Shown: piece after piece, positions 25,567-33,018 of the stretch
How the letters are laid out: the number at the start of each line of letters is the position of its first letter
Numbering within the stretch: the first letter of the stretch is position 1
Assembly: GCA_013388735.1 (NCBI GenBank)
Contig: JACAES010000035.1
Coordinates: 51,808 to 115,807 of the forward strand
Reading direction: 5' to 3'
DNA from: Chloroflexota bacterium
GTDB lineage: Bacteria; Chloroflexota; Anaerolineae; Aggregatilineales; Phototrophicaceae
DNA length: 64,000 nt
Program-made: the position numbers and the translations under genes
Notes under the pieces: model-generated
The model's input: only the letters and a program-made list of their open reading frames with translations
Database searches by the model: none
Told to the model about the DNA's origin: nothing

Positions 25567-26679
25567 TTAAGCAAAGTACCGGCAGATGGTATGTATGGTG
25601 CGTACTACGACTGCGCGCCCGGCGTGAACCGGCAGGTTGATGATAGACGCGCCAAGCTGGTCGGCGCGGGGCGTGGCCTGGGGGGGTAGATGCGGCGCAA
25701 GCGCGGCGCGCATGTAACGCAGCGGGGGATACCAGCGCGTGACCTCGCGCAGATTGTTCTGCCACAAGTGTTGCAAAAGCCCGTTTCGGTGTTCCACCGG
25801 GACAAGCAGGGGATAACGCCACAGAACCGAACCCGCTGGCCGGTTGAGCGTTTCTACCGGGATGTCCGCCGCCATCCGGTCGTATAAGGCGGCCATCTGC
25901 GCGCGGCGCTGGAGATTGGCCGGGAGGTTTTGCAGGGCTTCCGGCAGATTAACCCACGAAGCAGGCGGCAGTTGATAGCCGGTTAAGTCCTGGAACATCT
26001 CGAAAAGCAGGGGGTACAGCCGCAGAAGTTGCGGGTTTTCGGCCTCGTGCTGGTGCAGCGCCCAGTAAATCTGATTCCACTGGTCGGTCAGGTCGGCCAG
26101 ATGATCGCCCCATACCGGCAGCCCGGCAAGGAATCGTTCGACTTCCGCCGCCAGCCGCTGGTCATCGGTTAAAACAGCCCCGCCAACGTTGTTATCAACC
26201 AGTTTGCCCTGTCCAAAGCTGAAAATTGAAGCGCCGCCCCACGCGCCTGCCGGCTGACCATCGGCCTGTGCGCCGACTGCTAACGTCGCGTCCTCGATGA
26301 CGAAGATGCCGCGCGCGCGCGCCCAGGCGCACAGCGCAGCGGTGGGTGCGCTGAGGCCGTACATATGGCAGGGGATGATCGCGGCGGGCTGGTCGGGCAG
26401 CGATCCCGACAGCGCAGCGGCAGTGATGTTGCCGGTCTGCGGGTCAATGTCCACCAGAAAAGGTTTGTTGCCGCTGCGCAGCACAGCCCAGAGGACGATA
26501 TAACAGGTGTTAGCGGGAATCAGCACCCAGCGATCCTGAAACCCCAGAACGCGCAGCAGCGCCCAGATGCCCGCGGCGGCTCTGCCGGTCAGCACGGCGT
26601 ACTGCCGCCCGGTCAGATCGCAGAGCAGCCGGGATGCCAGCAGCATGGAAACCGTGCGGCGCAGTTTATGATGAGACAT
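25567..26679 (-). CDS. DegT/DnrJ/EryC1/StrS-family PLP aminotransferase
   Basis: 370 residues, convergent with the biosynthetic operon (110 bp between stops; I see no clear terminator in the gap). Family marks are VLIPANTCY near 52-60 where these enzymes bind the cofactor phosphate, the acidic residue D130 in FVIEDATLAVGA that would contact the pyridine nitrogen, and K159 in SFGQGKLVDNNVGGAV as Schiff-base lysine. Members usually transaminate nucleotide-linked keto sugars, and some make amino sugars of natural products or cell-surface glycans. No sugar-nucleotide genes lie beside it, so the substrate is unknown. Its opposite orientation argues against it being an integral part of the PKS-NRPS operon. 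Confidence 0.85.
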   Translation of the reverse strand: MSHHKLRRTVSMLLASRLLCDLTGRQYAVLTGRAAAGIWALLRVLGFQDRWVLIPANTCYIVLWAVLRSGNKPFLVDIDPQTGNITAAALSGSLPDQPAAIIPCHMYGLSAPTAALCAWARARGIFVIEDATLAVGAQADGQPAGAWGGASIFSFGQGKLVDNNVGGAVLTDDQRLAAEVERFLAGLPVWGDHLADLTDQWNQIYWALHQHEAENPQLLRLYPLLFEMFQDLTGYQLPPASWVNLPEALQNLPANLQRRAQMAALYDRMAADIPVETLNRPAGSVLWRYPLLVPVEHRNGLLQHLWQNNLREVTRWYPPLRYMRAALAPHLPPQATPRADQLGASIINLPVHAGRAVVVRTIHTICRYFA

Positions 26680-26811
26680 AGGGTTTCTTGGTGTTCTGGA
26701 TTTCCGTTTATGATTCTTTGGCCTGTGTTGCAGATTGTACCGCTTCGATAGAAACTATACGCGCTGTTCTGCTTGTCTGCCGGAGATACAAATGCAGGTG
26801 AGCCTGGGCGC

Positions 26812-26840
26812 TTGACTCTATATAGACCGGTCATTATAAT
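26812..26840 (+). promoter_or_regulatory. Consensus sigma-70 promoter of the TetR gene
   Basis: TTGACT at 26812-26817, a 17-bp spacer and a perfect TATAAT at 26835-26840. The expected start of transcription is about 26847, ahead of a GGAG ribosome site (26851-26854) and the ATG at 26863. Confidence 0.8.
26823..26834. promoter_or_regulatory. Probable TetR operator inside the promoter spacer
   Basis: The perfect palindrome GACCGGTC (26825-26832), flanked by AT-rich sequence (TATA on the left, ATTATAAT on the right), lies between the -35 and -10 boxes. It resembles the TAGACC-RGTC boxes bound by LmrA/YxaF-type TetR repressors. A repressor bound here would block RNA polymerase, so autoregulation is the simple reading. 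Confidence 0.6.
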
Positions 26841-26862
26841 ATGAGGTGTTGGAGAAACAACT

Positions 26863-27429
26863 ATGCGTTCTGCCCGCGAGCGGATTATCGAAACAACTTG
26901 CGAACTGCTGGAGCTTCAGGGCTACCATGCGACCGGTCTGAACCAGATTATCAAGGAGAGCGGCAGCCCGAAAGGTTCGCTGTACCATTATTTTCCGGGC
27001 GGCAAGGAGGAACTGGTTGCGGATGCCCTGAGCCGTGACGGCCAGATCATCCTAAACCGGATTCGTGACAGTCTTGCCTTGGTCGAAGACCCTGCTGAGG
27101 CTGTGCGCCAGTTTGTTCTGAATATCGCGCAGCACGTGCAGGCATCCGGCTATCGCAGCGGCGGGCCGATCACGGCGGTTGCTATGGAGACGGCGGCCAC
27201 GAATGAGCGTCTGCGGGCGGAATGCAAGCATATTTACGAAGCCTGGCAGGGTGCATTTGTCGAAAAACTGGTGAGCGGCGGGATTTCTGAAGATCGTGCT
27301 TCGCGGCTGGCATCGCTGATTCTTGCGGCGCTGGAGGGAGGAATTATTCTGTCACGGACAAACCGGAGTCCGCAGCCATTGGAAGATATTGCGGGGGAAC
27401 TGGGCCTGATGATTTCGAGCGCCAGGTAA
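26863..27429 (+). CDS. TetR/AcrR-family transcriptional repressor (LmrA/YxaF-like)
   Basis: 188 residues. The N-terminal helix-turn-helix is clear: RERIIETTCELLELQGYHAT (about 3-23), then GLNQIIKESGSPKGSLYHYF (24-43), with the diagnostic SPKGSLYHYFPGGKEEL recognition region. The C-terminal half is the ligand-binding helical domain, close in layout to the LmrA/YxaF subgroup. GGAG lies 8 bases before the ATG. The promoter directly upstream contains a GACCGGTC palindrome, so the protein probably represses itself and perhaps the reductase-like gene that follows 79 bp downstream. The ligand is not evident. Confidence 0.92.
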   Translation: MRSARERIIETTCELLELQGYHATGLNQIIKESGSPKGSLYHYFPGGKEELVADALSRDGQIILNRIRDSLALVEDPAEAVRQFVLNIAQHVQASGYRSGGPITAVAMETAATNERLRAECKHIYEAWQGAFVEKLVSGGISEDRASRLASLILAALEGGIILSRTNRSPQPLEDIAGELGLMISSAR

Positions 27430-27452
27430 GTTTTTTGCCCTTGTGTTATATG

Positions 27453-27460
27453 GACGGGTC
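27453..27460. promoter_or_regulatory. Possible second, degenerate TetR site
   Basis: GACGGGTC differs by one base from the GACCGGTC palindrome upstream of the TetR gene and is preceded by TTATAT. It lies between that gene and the reductase-like gene. One 8-bp near match is weak evidence. Confidence 0.25.
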
Positions 27461-27508
27461 TGGTTATTTGCTGCTTGTGATTGTGTTTAGTATGCAGGAG
27501 AGCTGATG

Positions 27509-28138
27509 ATGAAGATTGTCGTATTTGGTGCAACGGGTCGAACCGGTATTCCGCTTGTTCAACTGGCGCTGGATGCCGGATATGAAGTTGTCGCTTTCGC
27601 CCGAACGCCATCCAGGCTGCCCATCGTGCATGAGCGCCTTACGATCGTAAAAGGCGATATACAGAATGCCGGAGCGGTCGAGAGCGCAGTCATCGGCGCG
27701 GATGCTGTCATCAGCGTTTTAGGCCCAACGAGCAATAAGCCGGATTTTGCCATTACAAAGGGCACCCAGAATATCCTGGACGCGATGAATAAACACGGGG
27801 TTAAACGACTGGTGATTACGGCAGGTGCCGGCGTGGGCGACCCAAACGACGTGCCGCGATTCATTAATCGTGTTATCAGCCTTTTGCTGAAGCTGCTGTC
27901 CCGAAACGTTTATGAGGATATGGTCAGGGTAGTGGAGCTGGTGCGCGGCTCCGACCGGGACTGGACTATCGTGCGTGTGCCAATGCTCACCGATCAGAAT
28001 CCGACGGGCAATATCCGCGTTGGCTACGTGGGAAAAGGTACTGGCGCAAAACTGTCCCGCAGGGATATGGCCTTCTTCCTGTTGAGTCAGGTCGAGAGCG
28101 ACTCCTATCTCCGCCTGTCGCCGGTAATCAGCAACTAA
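27509..28138 (+). CDS. NAD(P)-binding atypical SDR (NmrA/BLVRB-like)
   Basis: 209 residues from the second of two adjacent ATGs, which has AGGAG (27496-27500) at the better distance of 8 bases. The Rossmann dinucleotide motif VVFGATGRTG is at the very N-terminus (residues 4-13), followed by a basic residue after strand 2 (FARTPSRL), consistent with NADP(H). VISVLGPTSNK and LVITAGAGVG fit atypical short-chain dehydrogenases of the NmrA/biliverdin-reductase-B type, which lack the YxxxK pair. It could reduce flavin or quinone-like substrates or act as a redox sensor; the sequence does not decide. It probably shares control with the TetR gene upstream. Confidence 0.82.
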   Translation: MKIVVFGATGRTGIPLVQLALDAGYEVVAFARTPSRLPIVHERLTIVKGDIQNAGAVESAVIGADAVISVLGPTSNKPDFAITKGTQNILDAMNKHGVKRLVITAGAGVGDPNDVPRFINRVISLLLKLLSRNVYEDMVRVVELVRGSDRDWTIVRVPMLTDQNPTGNIRVGYVGKGTGAKLSRRDMAFFLLSQVESDSYLRLSPVISN

Positions 28139-28252
28139 CCTCAGCGGCGATCGTGTTCTGCCGCAGGCAAGCGTGTGACTATCGCGGAAAACCACCGGCT
28201 GTGATACGATTGGCAACCGGCTAATTATCGTAATGGATTGGTGGAGGTTTGT

Positions 28253-28720
28253 GTGAGCAAAGCGAAAAAGCAGCAGAAGGCTAAAAGCTCGGTTAACTGG
28301 ATGTGGATCAGCCTGGCGGCAGCGGCAGTTGTCATGCTGGGTGTTATCCTCGTCACACAGGTTTCGAAGCAGCCCGCCCCATCGTCGGCTGTCGACACGG
28401 CACTCCCGGCAGAAGTGTCGGTCGCCGAAGCCGCGACGCTGCGCGATCAGGGCGCGTTTATCCTGGATGTGCGCCAGCCCGAAGAATGGGCTGACCATCA
28501 TGTCCCCGATTCGACTTTGATCCCGCTGGGCGAACTGCCGGGCCGCCTGGGCGAACTGCCGCGCGACCGGGAAATCATCGTCGTGTGCCGGTCGGGAAAT
28601 CGCAGCGCGCAGGGGCGAGACATTCTGCTCAACGCAGGTTTTACGGAAGTGACCAGCATGGCCGGCGGGCTGAATGAATGGCGGGCGCAGGGCTTCATGA
28701 CCGTGCCGGGTTCGCAGTGA
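28253..28720 (+). CDS. Membrane-anchored rhodanese-domain protein
   Basis: 155 residues from a GTG with GGAGG 5 bases upstream. A basic N-terminus (KAKKQQKAK) is followed by one hydrophobic segment (about residues 16-38), so the rest should lie outside the cytoplasmic membrane. Residues 50-150 form one rhodanese domain: FILDVRQPEEWADHHVPDS, the active-site loop VVCRSGNRSAQG with the catalytic cysteine, and the closing GGLNEWRAQGF. Such single-domain proteins carry persulfide or serve in sulfur trafficking or redox protection. No sulfur genes are adjacent; tRNA-Asp follows. Confidence 0.88.
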   Translation: MSKAKKQQKAKSSVNWMWISLAAAAVVMLGVILVTQVSKQPAPSSAVDTALPAEVSVAEAATLRDQGAFILDVRQPEEWADHHVPDSTLIPLGELPGRLGELPRDREIIVVCRSGNRSAQGRDILLNAGFTEVTSMAGGLNEWRAQGFMTVPGSQ

Positions 28721-28758
28721 GTCACGCTGGTTTGTTAGACAGGCGGCGGAATTTGATA

Positions 28759-28787
28759 TTGACAGTGGATGGGGGGGATGGTATACT
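28759..28787 (+). promoter_or_regulatory. Promoter of tRNA-Asp
   Basis: TTGACA at 28759-28764, a 17-bp spacer, and TATACT at 28782-28787. Transcription would start about 10 bases before the tRNA 5' end at 28805. Confidence 0.85.
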
Positions 28788-28804
28788 CCACCCACAGTTT
28801 AAGA

Positions 28805-28878
28805 GGGGGCGTGGTGTAGCGGCCTAACATACTGCCCTGTCAAGGCAGAGATCGCGGGTTCAAATCCCGTCGTCCCCG
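28805..28878 (+). tRNA. tRNA-Asp (anticodon GTC)
   Basis: A 74-base cloverleaf can be drawn. The acceptor stem GGGGGCG pairs with CGTCCCC (28871-28877, one G-U) and the discriminator is G. The D-arm is 28814-28830. The anticodon stem is CTGCC/GGCAG with loop CTGTCAA and anticodon GTC at 28839-28841. The T-arm is 28854-28870 with TTCAAAT. CCA is not encoded. It has its own consensus promoter and a rho-independent terminator 37 bases downstream. A serine recombinase gene ends 70 bp beyond its 3' end. Confidence 0.96.
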
Positions 28879-28914
28879 TAGGTGTACAAGTATCAAGTTC
28901 GTAAGAGGCTTACT

Positions 28915-28943
28915 AAGCCCACTGACACGTCAGTGGGCTTTTT
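28915..28943 (+). terminator. Rho-independent terminator after tRNA-Asp
   Basis: A perfect 11-bp stem (28915-28925 with 28930-28940), a 4-base loop CACG, and a T-run at 28939-28943. Confidence 0.9.
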
Positions 28944-28948
28944 GTTTC

Positions 28949-30439
28949 CTAACGCAGGGTGATGTGATAATTGGGGCGAAGCGAAAGCGCCACGACCTGG
29001 CTATCTCTGACCCACACACGCGATACGATAAATTGTAATAATTCCTGCTGCCCTTTGCGATCATGTTTTAGCGCATTCCAATGAGAGTCAAAGTTTTTCA
29101 GCAGATCAGCCGCCACCTCCAGGTCATCATCGGGAATAGGCGTTAACCGCTCCATTTCCTCCTGTAGTCGCACGCGCTGTTCCAGATACGTTTCTTTGTC
29201 GGTGATAAACCCTTGATCCCAGCGAAAATCCATCCGGTCAATGATTTCTTTGATTTCGGCGAGGCGTTCATCAAGTTTTTTGTCGCCCAGTAGTTGCCCC
29301 ATAGATTCGACCATAAGCTGATGCCAGTTCGCCGGGGGATTCAGGTTTTTGAGGATATGCACCACCTGTGTTTCTACGATGTCAGCCCGCACCGAGGTTT
29401 GGGAACACTCACGTCCAAAGTCATGCGCTCGACAACGGTAATACTGATTCTTGCCGTAAGTATTGCTTTGCGCTCGCATTTTGCCGTAGTTGTCATCCTG
29501 AACATCACTGGGCAGGTTTGCAACACACTCTGCGCAGTATATGATGTTACTCAGGAGAAATATACGATGCCTGGGATGAAAGTTATGACTGCTCGCGCGC
29601 TGCAATCGCACTTCCTGGCAGCGATCAAATAACGCTTGAGGCACAAGTTCGACGTGTCTTCCTTTAATCCACTCGACCGGATTTGCCCACGAACGCCGCC
29701 CATCACCGTGTTGGGCGTATTTCTGATACTTGACGAGTCCAATATATGTGCGATTTTGAAGCATCTCGCGTACCATTTCGGTCGAGAATGGCTTGCCTTT
29801 TTTGGTGCTGAAACCCCCAGCATTAAGTTCGCGCGCGATCTGGTTGTCGCTGTAGCTGCCAGTGGCATATAGTTCAAAAGCCCGTACAAGGCCAATCATT
29901 TCACGTTCATTCGGGACAAGCACCTTTTCCTCGTTCTTATCGTAGCCAAATGGGGCGAGGTTGTTATGGTAGCCCTGCATGGCGCGCTCTCGCTTACCTT
30001 TGGTGGTTTCTTCAGAGAGATTGCGGCTGTACCACTCAGCAGCAGATTCCATGATGCCCTCGATAAGCGCTCCAATTGCTCCGTCACTGTCTTCCGAAGG
30101 TTCGGTAACTGAGAATACTTTAATGCCATAGTCTCGCCGGAGCAGGGACTTAATCGCCAGGGCGTCGGTGCGGTTGCGGGCAAGACGATCAAACTTGTGA
30201 ACGATCAGGGCGTCGAATCTGCCTTTGCTGGCATCACGGCGCATCTGCAAGAACTCGGCACGGTCTGCGGTTTTCCCGGTCTCTGCCTCGTCAATATAGA
30301 GACGGATTAGCTCTCCGGCGCGGCCTTCGACCCAGGTTTCGATGGCGCGGCGTTGGGCATCGATGGAGAAATTGCCGACCTGCTCATCTGAACTGATACG
30401 GATATAGGCTGCATAACGCATGAGTTTTCCATCTTTCAT
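28949..30439 (-). CDS. Large serine recombinase (resolvase/integrase type)
   Basis: 496 residues, or 490 from the ATG at 30421, which has GGA 9 bases upstream. The resolvase domain (about 8-150) carries catalytic S16 in YIRISSDEQ and the conserved arginines in HKFDRLARNRTDAL. A recombinase domain follows (APFGYDKNEEK...NREMIGLVRAFELYATG, about 165-280), then a zinc ribbon (CAEC near 305 and CRAHDFGREC near 345), and a coiled-coil C-terminal part (about 385-440). Such enzymes integrate or excise phage-like or conjugative elements. The 3' end lies 70 bp from tRNA-Asp; no other phage or conjugation gene is visible, so it may be an element remnant. Base composition looks more AT-rich than its neighbours. 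It is preceded by an unusual structured leader. Confidence 0.93.
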   Translation of the reverse strand: MKDGKLMRYAAYIRISSDEQVGNFSIDAQRRAIETWVEGRAGELIRLYIDEAETGKTADRAEFLQMRRDASKGRFDALIVHKFDRLARNRTDALAIKSLLRRDYGIKVFSVTEPSEDSDGAIGALIEGIMESAAEWYSRNLSEETTKGKRERAMQGYHNNLAPFGYDKNEEKVLVPNEREMIGLVRAFELYATGSYSDNQIARELNAGGFSTKKGKPFSTEMVREMLQNRTYIGLVKYQKYAQHGDGRRSWANPVEWIKGRHVELVPQALFDRCQEVRLQRASSHNFHPRHRIFLLSNIIYCAECVANLPSDVQDDNYGKMRAQSNTYGKNQYYRCRAHDFGRECSQTSVRADIVETQVVHILKNLNPPANWHQLMVESMGQLLGDKKLDERLAEIKEIIDRMDFRWDQGFITDKETYLEQRVRLQEEMERLTPIPDDDLEVAADLLKNFDSHWNALKHDRKGQQELLQFIVSRVWVRDSQVVALSLRPNYHITLR

Positions 30440-30606
30440 TTTTCGTTAAATACAAAAAGTCGCCAACCACAAATACAGCGGTTGACGACTCGATACGCAA
30501 AGAGAATAATTGCGTTCAGCCGGCCATGCTGCTTTCTTCAGCGTGGTGGGTCAGCCCTCGGCAGGTGTTACTGCATCTACCGGGGGCGCTTTTGTATATT
30601 CACCTG
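30440..30606 (-). promoter_or_regulatory. Structured 5' leader of the serine recombinase
   Basis: About 165 noncoding bases between the predicted transcription start (about 30606) and the recombinase start. Four hairpins can be drawn: an 11-bp stem with one mismatch at 30554-30564/30577-30587, GCTG/CAGC near 30530-30544, ACGCAA/TTGCGT at 30495-30515, and a terminator hairpin at 30458-30490. Two tiny ATG frames (2 and 3 codons) also occur. The layout suggests regulation by premature termination; no known riboswitch class is recognised. Confidence 0.55.
30454..30490 (-). terminator. Intrinsic terminator or attenuator just before the recombinase start
   Basis: On the minus strand AGTCGTCAACC (30480-30490) pairs with GGTTGGCGACT (30458-30468, one mismatch) across an 11-base loop and is followed at once by a T-run (30454-30458). 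It lies only about 15 bases before the start codon, inside the transcript of the same gene. Confidence 0.65.
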
Positions 30607-30612
30607 TAAAGG

Positions 30613-30641
30613 ACTATAAAACATTTTGATTAGTCTGTCAA
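30613..30641 (-). promoter_or_regulatory. Promoter of the serine recombinase leader
   Basis: Minus-strand TTGACA (30636-30641), a 17-bp spacer, and TATAGT (30613-30618). This is a near-consensus promoter placed about 175 bases before the start codon. Confidence 0.8.
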
Positions 30642-30800
30642 CAAGCGTTGCTTTTTTGTAACTTGCCCCTCTGCGGCGAAATATACTATCAACGTCCATT
30701 TTTGAGGCGCGGCGGGAAAATGGGTAAACTCGAAACTCGCAAAGGCGGCGCGCGCAGCGCCACGATGCGCCTTATATGCACTCAAGAATGTGGGTTTATC

Positions 30801-31535
30801 ATGTCTATCACCCTCCTGCCTGCTGAACGATTCTGGTTACTGGCTCTGCTCGCGCTGTGGGGACTGCTGCTGTTTGGCGGCTTTCTTTTTGGTCGGCGCA
30901 ATGCCGAACGAACCCGCCGGATGCCGACCTGGACTCGCATGGCTTCGTCCTTAACGCTCGTTGTGGCGGCGTGGTCATGGCTGGCGTTTACACGCGGGAG
31001 CGTATCTTCACAGGTGGCGCTGCTGGTTGCCCTCGGCATGACGCTGGGTTTTCTGGGCGATCTGTTCATGGCGCGGCTGATCCCGGTCGGCAGCCATGTT
31101 CTGGGCGGCATCGGCGCTTTCGGGCTGGGGCATATCGTCTATATGCTGGCGATGGCCCGGTTTGACGCCCTGGCCGGCACGAACATGGGCGCGAACGCGG
31201 CGGCGCTGGTGGTCTGGTGGCTGATCGGGGTAGGCGGCTGGTATGTGATCGTGTTTCGGGGGCAGAAGCCGACGCCGCTGCACATGGCGGCGCTGCCATA
31301 TGCGCTGCTGCTGTCCAGCACGGCGGGTTTTGCGACCATGCTGGCGGTCGCGCAGCCGGCGGCTTTTCTGCCGCTGGCAGTGGGCGCGGCGCTGTTCCTG
31401 CTCAGCGATTTAATTCTGGCGGCAGAACTGTTTAACGGCTGGTTCTTCCCGTTGATCGGTGATGTGATCTGGCTGACTTACGGGCCGGCGCAAATGCTGA
31501 TCGTCTATGCGATGATCGGCGCGCTTTCGATATAA
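30801..31535 (+). CDS. YhhN/TMEM86-family membrane protein (lysoplasmalogenase-like)
   Basis: 244 residues from the ATG at 30801. The frame is open further upstream, but that extension has no hydrophobic or conserved character. Eight or so membrane segments cover the whole length. YhhN-type marks are LGFLGDLFMARLIP near 75-90, GGIGAFGLGHIVYMLA near 95-110 and LFLLSDLILAAELF near 200-213, carrying the acidic residues conserved in the family. Relatives in animals hydrolyse lysoplasmalogens; the bacterial role is mostly unproven. It is convergent with the GH4 gene; a GC-rich palindrome separates them. Confidence 0.82.
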   Translation: MSITLLPAERFWLLALLALWGLLLFGGFLFGRRNAERTRRMPTWTRMASSLTLVVAAWSWLAFTRGSVSSQVALLVALGMTLGFLGDLFMARLIPVGSHVLGGIGAFGLGHIVYMLAMARFDALAGTNMGANAAALVVWWLIGVGGWYVIVFRGQKPTPLHMAALPYALLLSSTAGFATMLAVAQPAAFLPLAVGAALFLLSDLILAAELFNGWFFPLIGDVIWLTYGPAQMLIVYAMIGALSI

Positions 31536-31541
31536 AACAGA

Positions 31542-31565
31542 GGGGCGGGTTTCGCAGCCCGCCCC
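31542..31565. repeat. GGGGCG-type palindrome, copy 1
   Basis: GGGGCGGG (31542-31549) and CCCGCCCC (31558-31565) form an 8-bp stem with an 8-base loop just after the YhhN stop, between convergent genes. It is one of seven similar intergenic stem-loops in the window. Confidence 0.7.
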
Positions 31566-31581
31566 AGCGTAATGTTATTTG

Positions 31582-32892
31582 TTATTTCTGCACCCAGTCC
31601 GGCAGGTAGGGCGCTTCGGCTGCTGCCATCTCGTCGAACAACTGGCGAATTTCGGCAGGCGACAGCACCGCCGCCGTCAGCGGGTCGAGCAGGAGGGCAT
31701 GAACGGCGGCCTCGCGGTCGCATTCCAGCACCGCATTTGCCGCCAGTTCGTGAACGTTCATATGCGCCACATCCAGCGCGGCAAGCTGCGGCGGCAGCGA
31801 ACCGAAATGTACCGGCTGGATGCCGTTGCGATCAATCAGGCAGGCGACTTCGACCAGCCCATCCTGCGGCAGATTGTCAATCAGACCGGTGTTCGGCACG
31901 TTGCCGTAAATGACCGTCGGCTTGTTGAATTCAATGGCTTCGATGATATACGAGCCGTATTCGTGGCCGCGTTTGATGGTGATTTCTTCTTCGCCGCTCA
32001 ACATGCGCTGGATTTTTTCGTCCGACCCGGCGCGCCAGTACGGCCAGTTATTGGCATAAAAGCCGGTTTCGCCCAGGTAGCCTTCACGGCAGTATTTTTC
32101 GATTAACTCCGGGCGCTTGCGGAAGTACGGCACATATTCCGAAAAGTGGCCGCTGCTTTCGGTGACGAACGCGCCGAAGTGCAGCATCATCTCAAACCGC
32201 ACCGGGTCGCGCTCGTAAATCTCTTTTTCCTGGGCTTTTTCGCGCAGCAGCGGATACAGGTCTTCGCCGTCGCGGGTGAGTTCGGTGAACCAGGCCAGAT
32301 GGTTGATGCCGGCGCAGCGGAACTTCATCTCCTCATAGGGGATGCCCATGTAGCCGGCAAGTTGTTTGCTCGTTCCCTGCACCGAGTGGCACAGGCCGAC
32401 TATCGGCAGAGATGATGCGCGCGTGCCGACCAGGCAGAGGATGGACATCGGATTGGTATAGTTCAGCACGACGGCATTGGGCGCCAGCCGTTCGGTATCG
32501 GCCAGGATGTCCAGCCAGGCAGGAGCGGTGCGCAGCGTCTTGAAGATGCCGCCGGGGCCAATCGTGTCGCCGATGCACTGGTTGATGCCGTATTTCATCG
32601 GGATGTCGAAGTCGTGGCGCACGTTGGCGAGGCCGGCGACCTCGATGGTGTTGATGAGGTAATCCGTGTCCGGCAGCACGTCCATGCGGTTGGTCGAAGC
32701 CTCGACGCGCCAGCTGCGCCCGCTCATCTGGACGACGCGCTCGGTGATCTGGTGCGCCAGTTCCAGCCGCCGGGCGTCAATATCCACCAGCCCAAAGACG
32801 CCGTTTTCCATGCCCGGCGTGGAGAGAATGTCGGTGATGATTTCATAGGCGAACACGGTGCTGCCCGCGCCCATAAAGGTAACTTTCGGCAT
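31582..32892 (-). CDS. GH4-family glycosidase (alpha-galactosidase MelA-like)
   Basis: 436 residues. The N-terminal NAD-binding fold has GAGSTVFAYE (8-17). NYTNPM (144-149), C168-H169 in GLCHSVQG and H198 in GINHLAW are the GH4 metal-binding positions. GH4 enzymes use NAD+, Mn2+ and a reducing environment to cleave alpha- or beta-glycosides inside the cytoplasm by a redox-elimination mechanism. The sequence looks closest to the alpha-galactosidase/alpha-glucosidase branch, but the exact sugar cannot be fixed by eye. Its promoter region holds the same 14-bp operator as the LacI gene at 49417-50427, so it probably works on sugars brought in by the ABC importer next to that regulator. Confidence 0.92.
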   Translation of the reverse strand: MPKVTFMGAGSTVFAYEIITDILSTPGMENGVFGLVDIDARRLELAHQITERVVQMSGRSWRVEASTNRMDVLPDTDYLINTIEVAGLANVRHDFDIPMKYGINQCIGDTIGPGGIFKTLRTAPAWLDILADTERLAPNAVVLNYTNPMSILCLVGTRASSLPIVGLCHSVQGTSKQLAGYMGIPYEEMKFRCAGINHLAWFTELTRDGEDLYPLLREKAQEKEIYERDPVRFEMMLHFGAFVTESSGHFSEYVPYFRKRPELIEKYCREGYLGETGFYANNWPYWRAGSDEKIQRMLSGEEEITIKRGHEYGSYIIEAIEFNKPTVIYGNVPNTGLIDNLPQDGLVEVACLIDRNGIQPVHFGSLPPQLAALDVAHMNVHELAANAVLECDREAAVHALLLDPLTAAVLSPAEIRQLFDEMAAAEAPYLPDWVQK

Positions 32893-32951
32893 AGTGCAAC
32901 CTTTCAGGTAATATTGTGGCGAGTCTCATCGTCTGTGTGAAGACGAGATGG

Positions 32952-32975
32952 TTAAGCGTTTAACTGTAATTATAC
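32952..32975 (-). promoter_or_regulatory. GH4 promoter -10 box with LacI-type operator
   Basis: Minus-strand TATAAT (32970-32975) with the operator GTTAAGCGTTTAAC (32952-32965) across the expected start of transcription. The 14-mer, plus a flanking T, is the exact reverse complement of the site upstream of lacI at 50445-50458. No good -35 box is seen. Confidence 0.75.
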
Positions 32976-33018
32976 TGCCGATCCGGGATGTAGGGGTAAG
33001 TGATGAGGAGTGAACAGC

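Noticed and set aside
27421..27505. A separate promoter for the reductase-like gene.
   Set aside because: TTATAT is present, but no -35 box at suitable distance; co-transcription with the TetR gene is as likely.
28801..30600. GGGGGCG at the tRNA-Asp 5' end and again at 30582-30588 as possible attachment-site cores.
   Set aside because: Only seven GC-rich bases are shared and the flanks differ; too short to call a duplication.
30648..30800. An in-frame N-terminal extension of the YhhN protein.
   Set aside because: It is basic and without membrane character, unlike the family; ATG 30801 begins right before the first hydrophobic segment.
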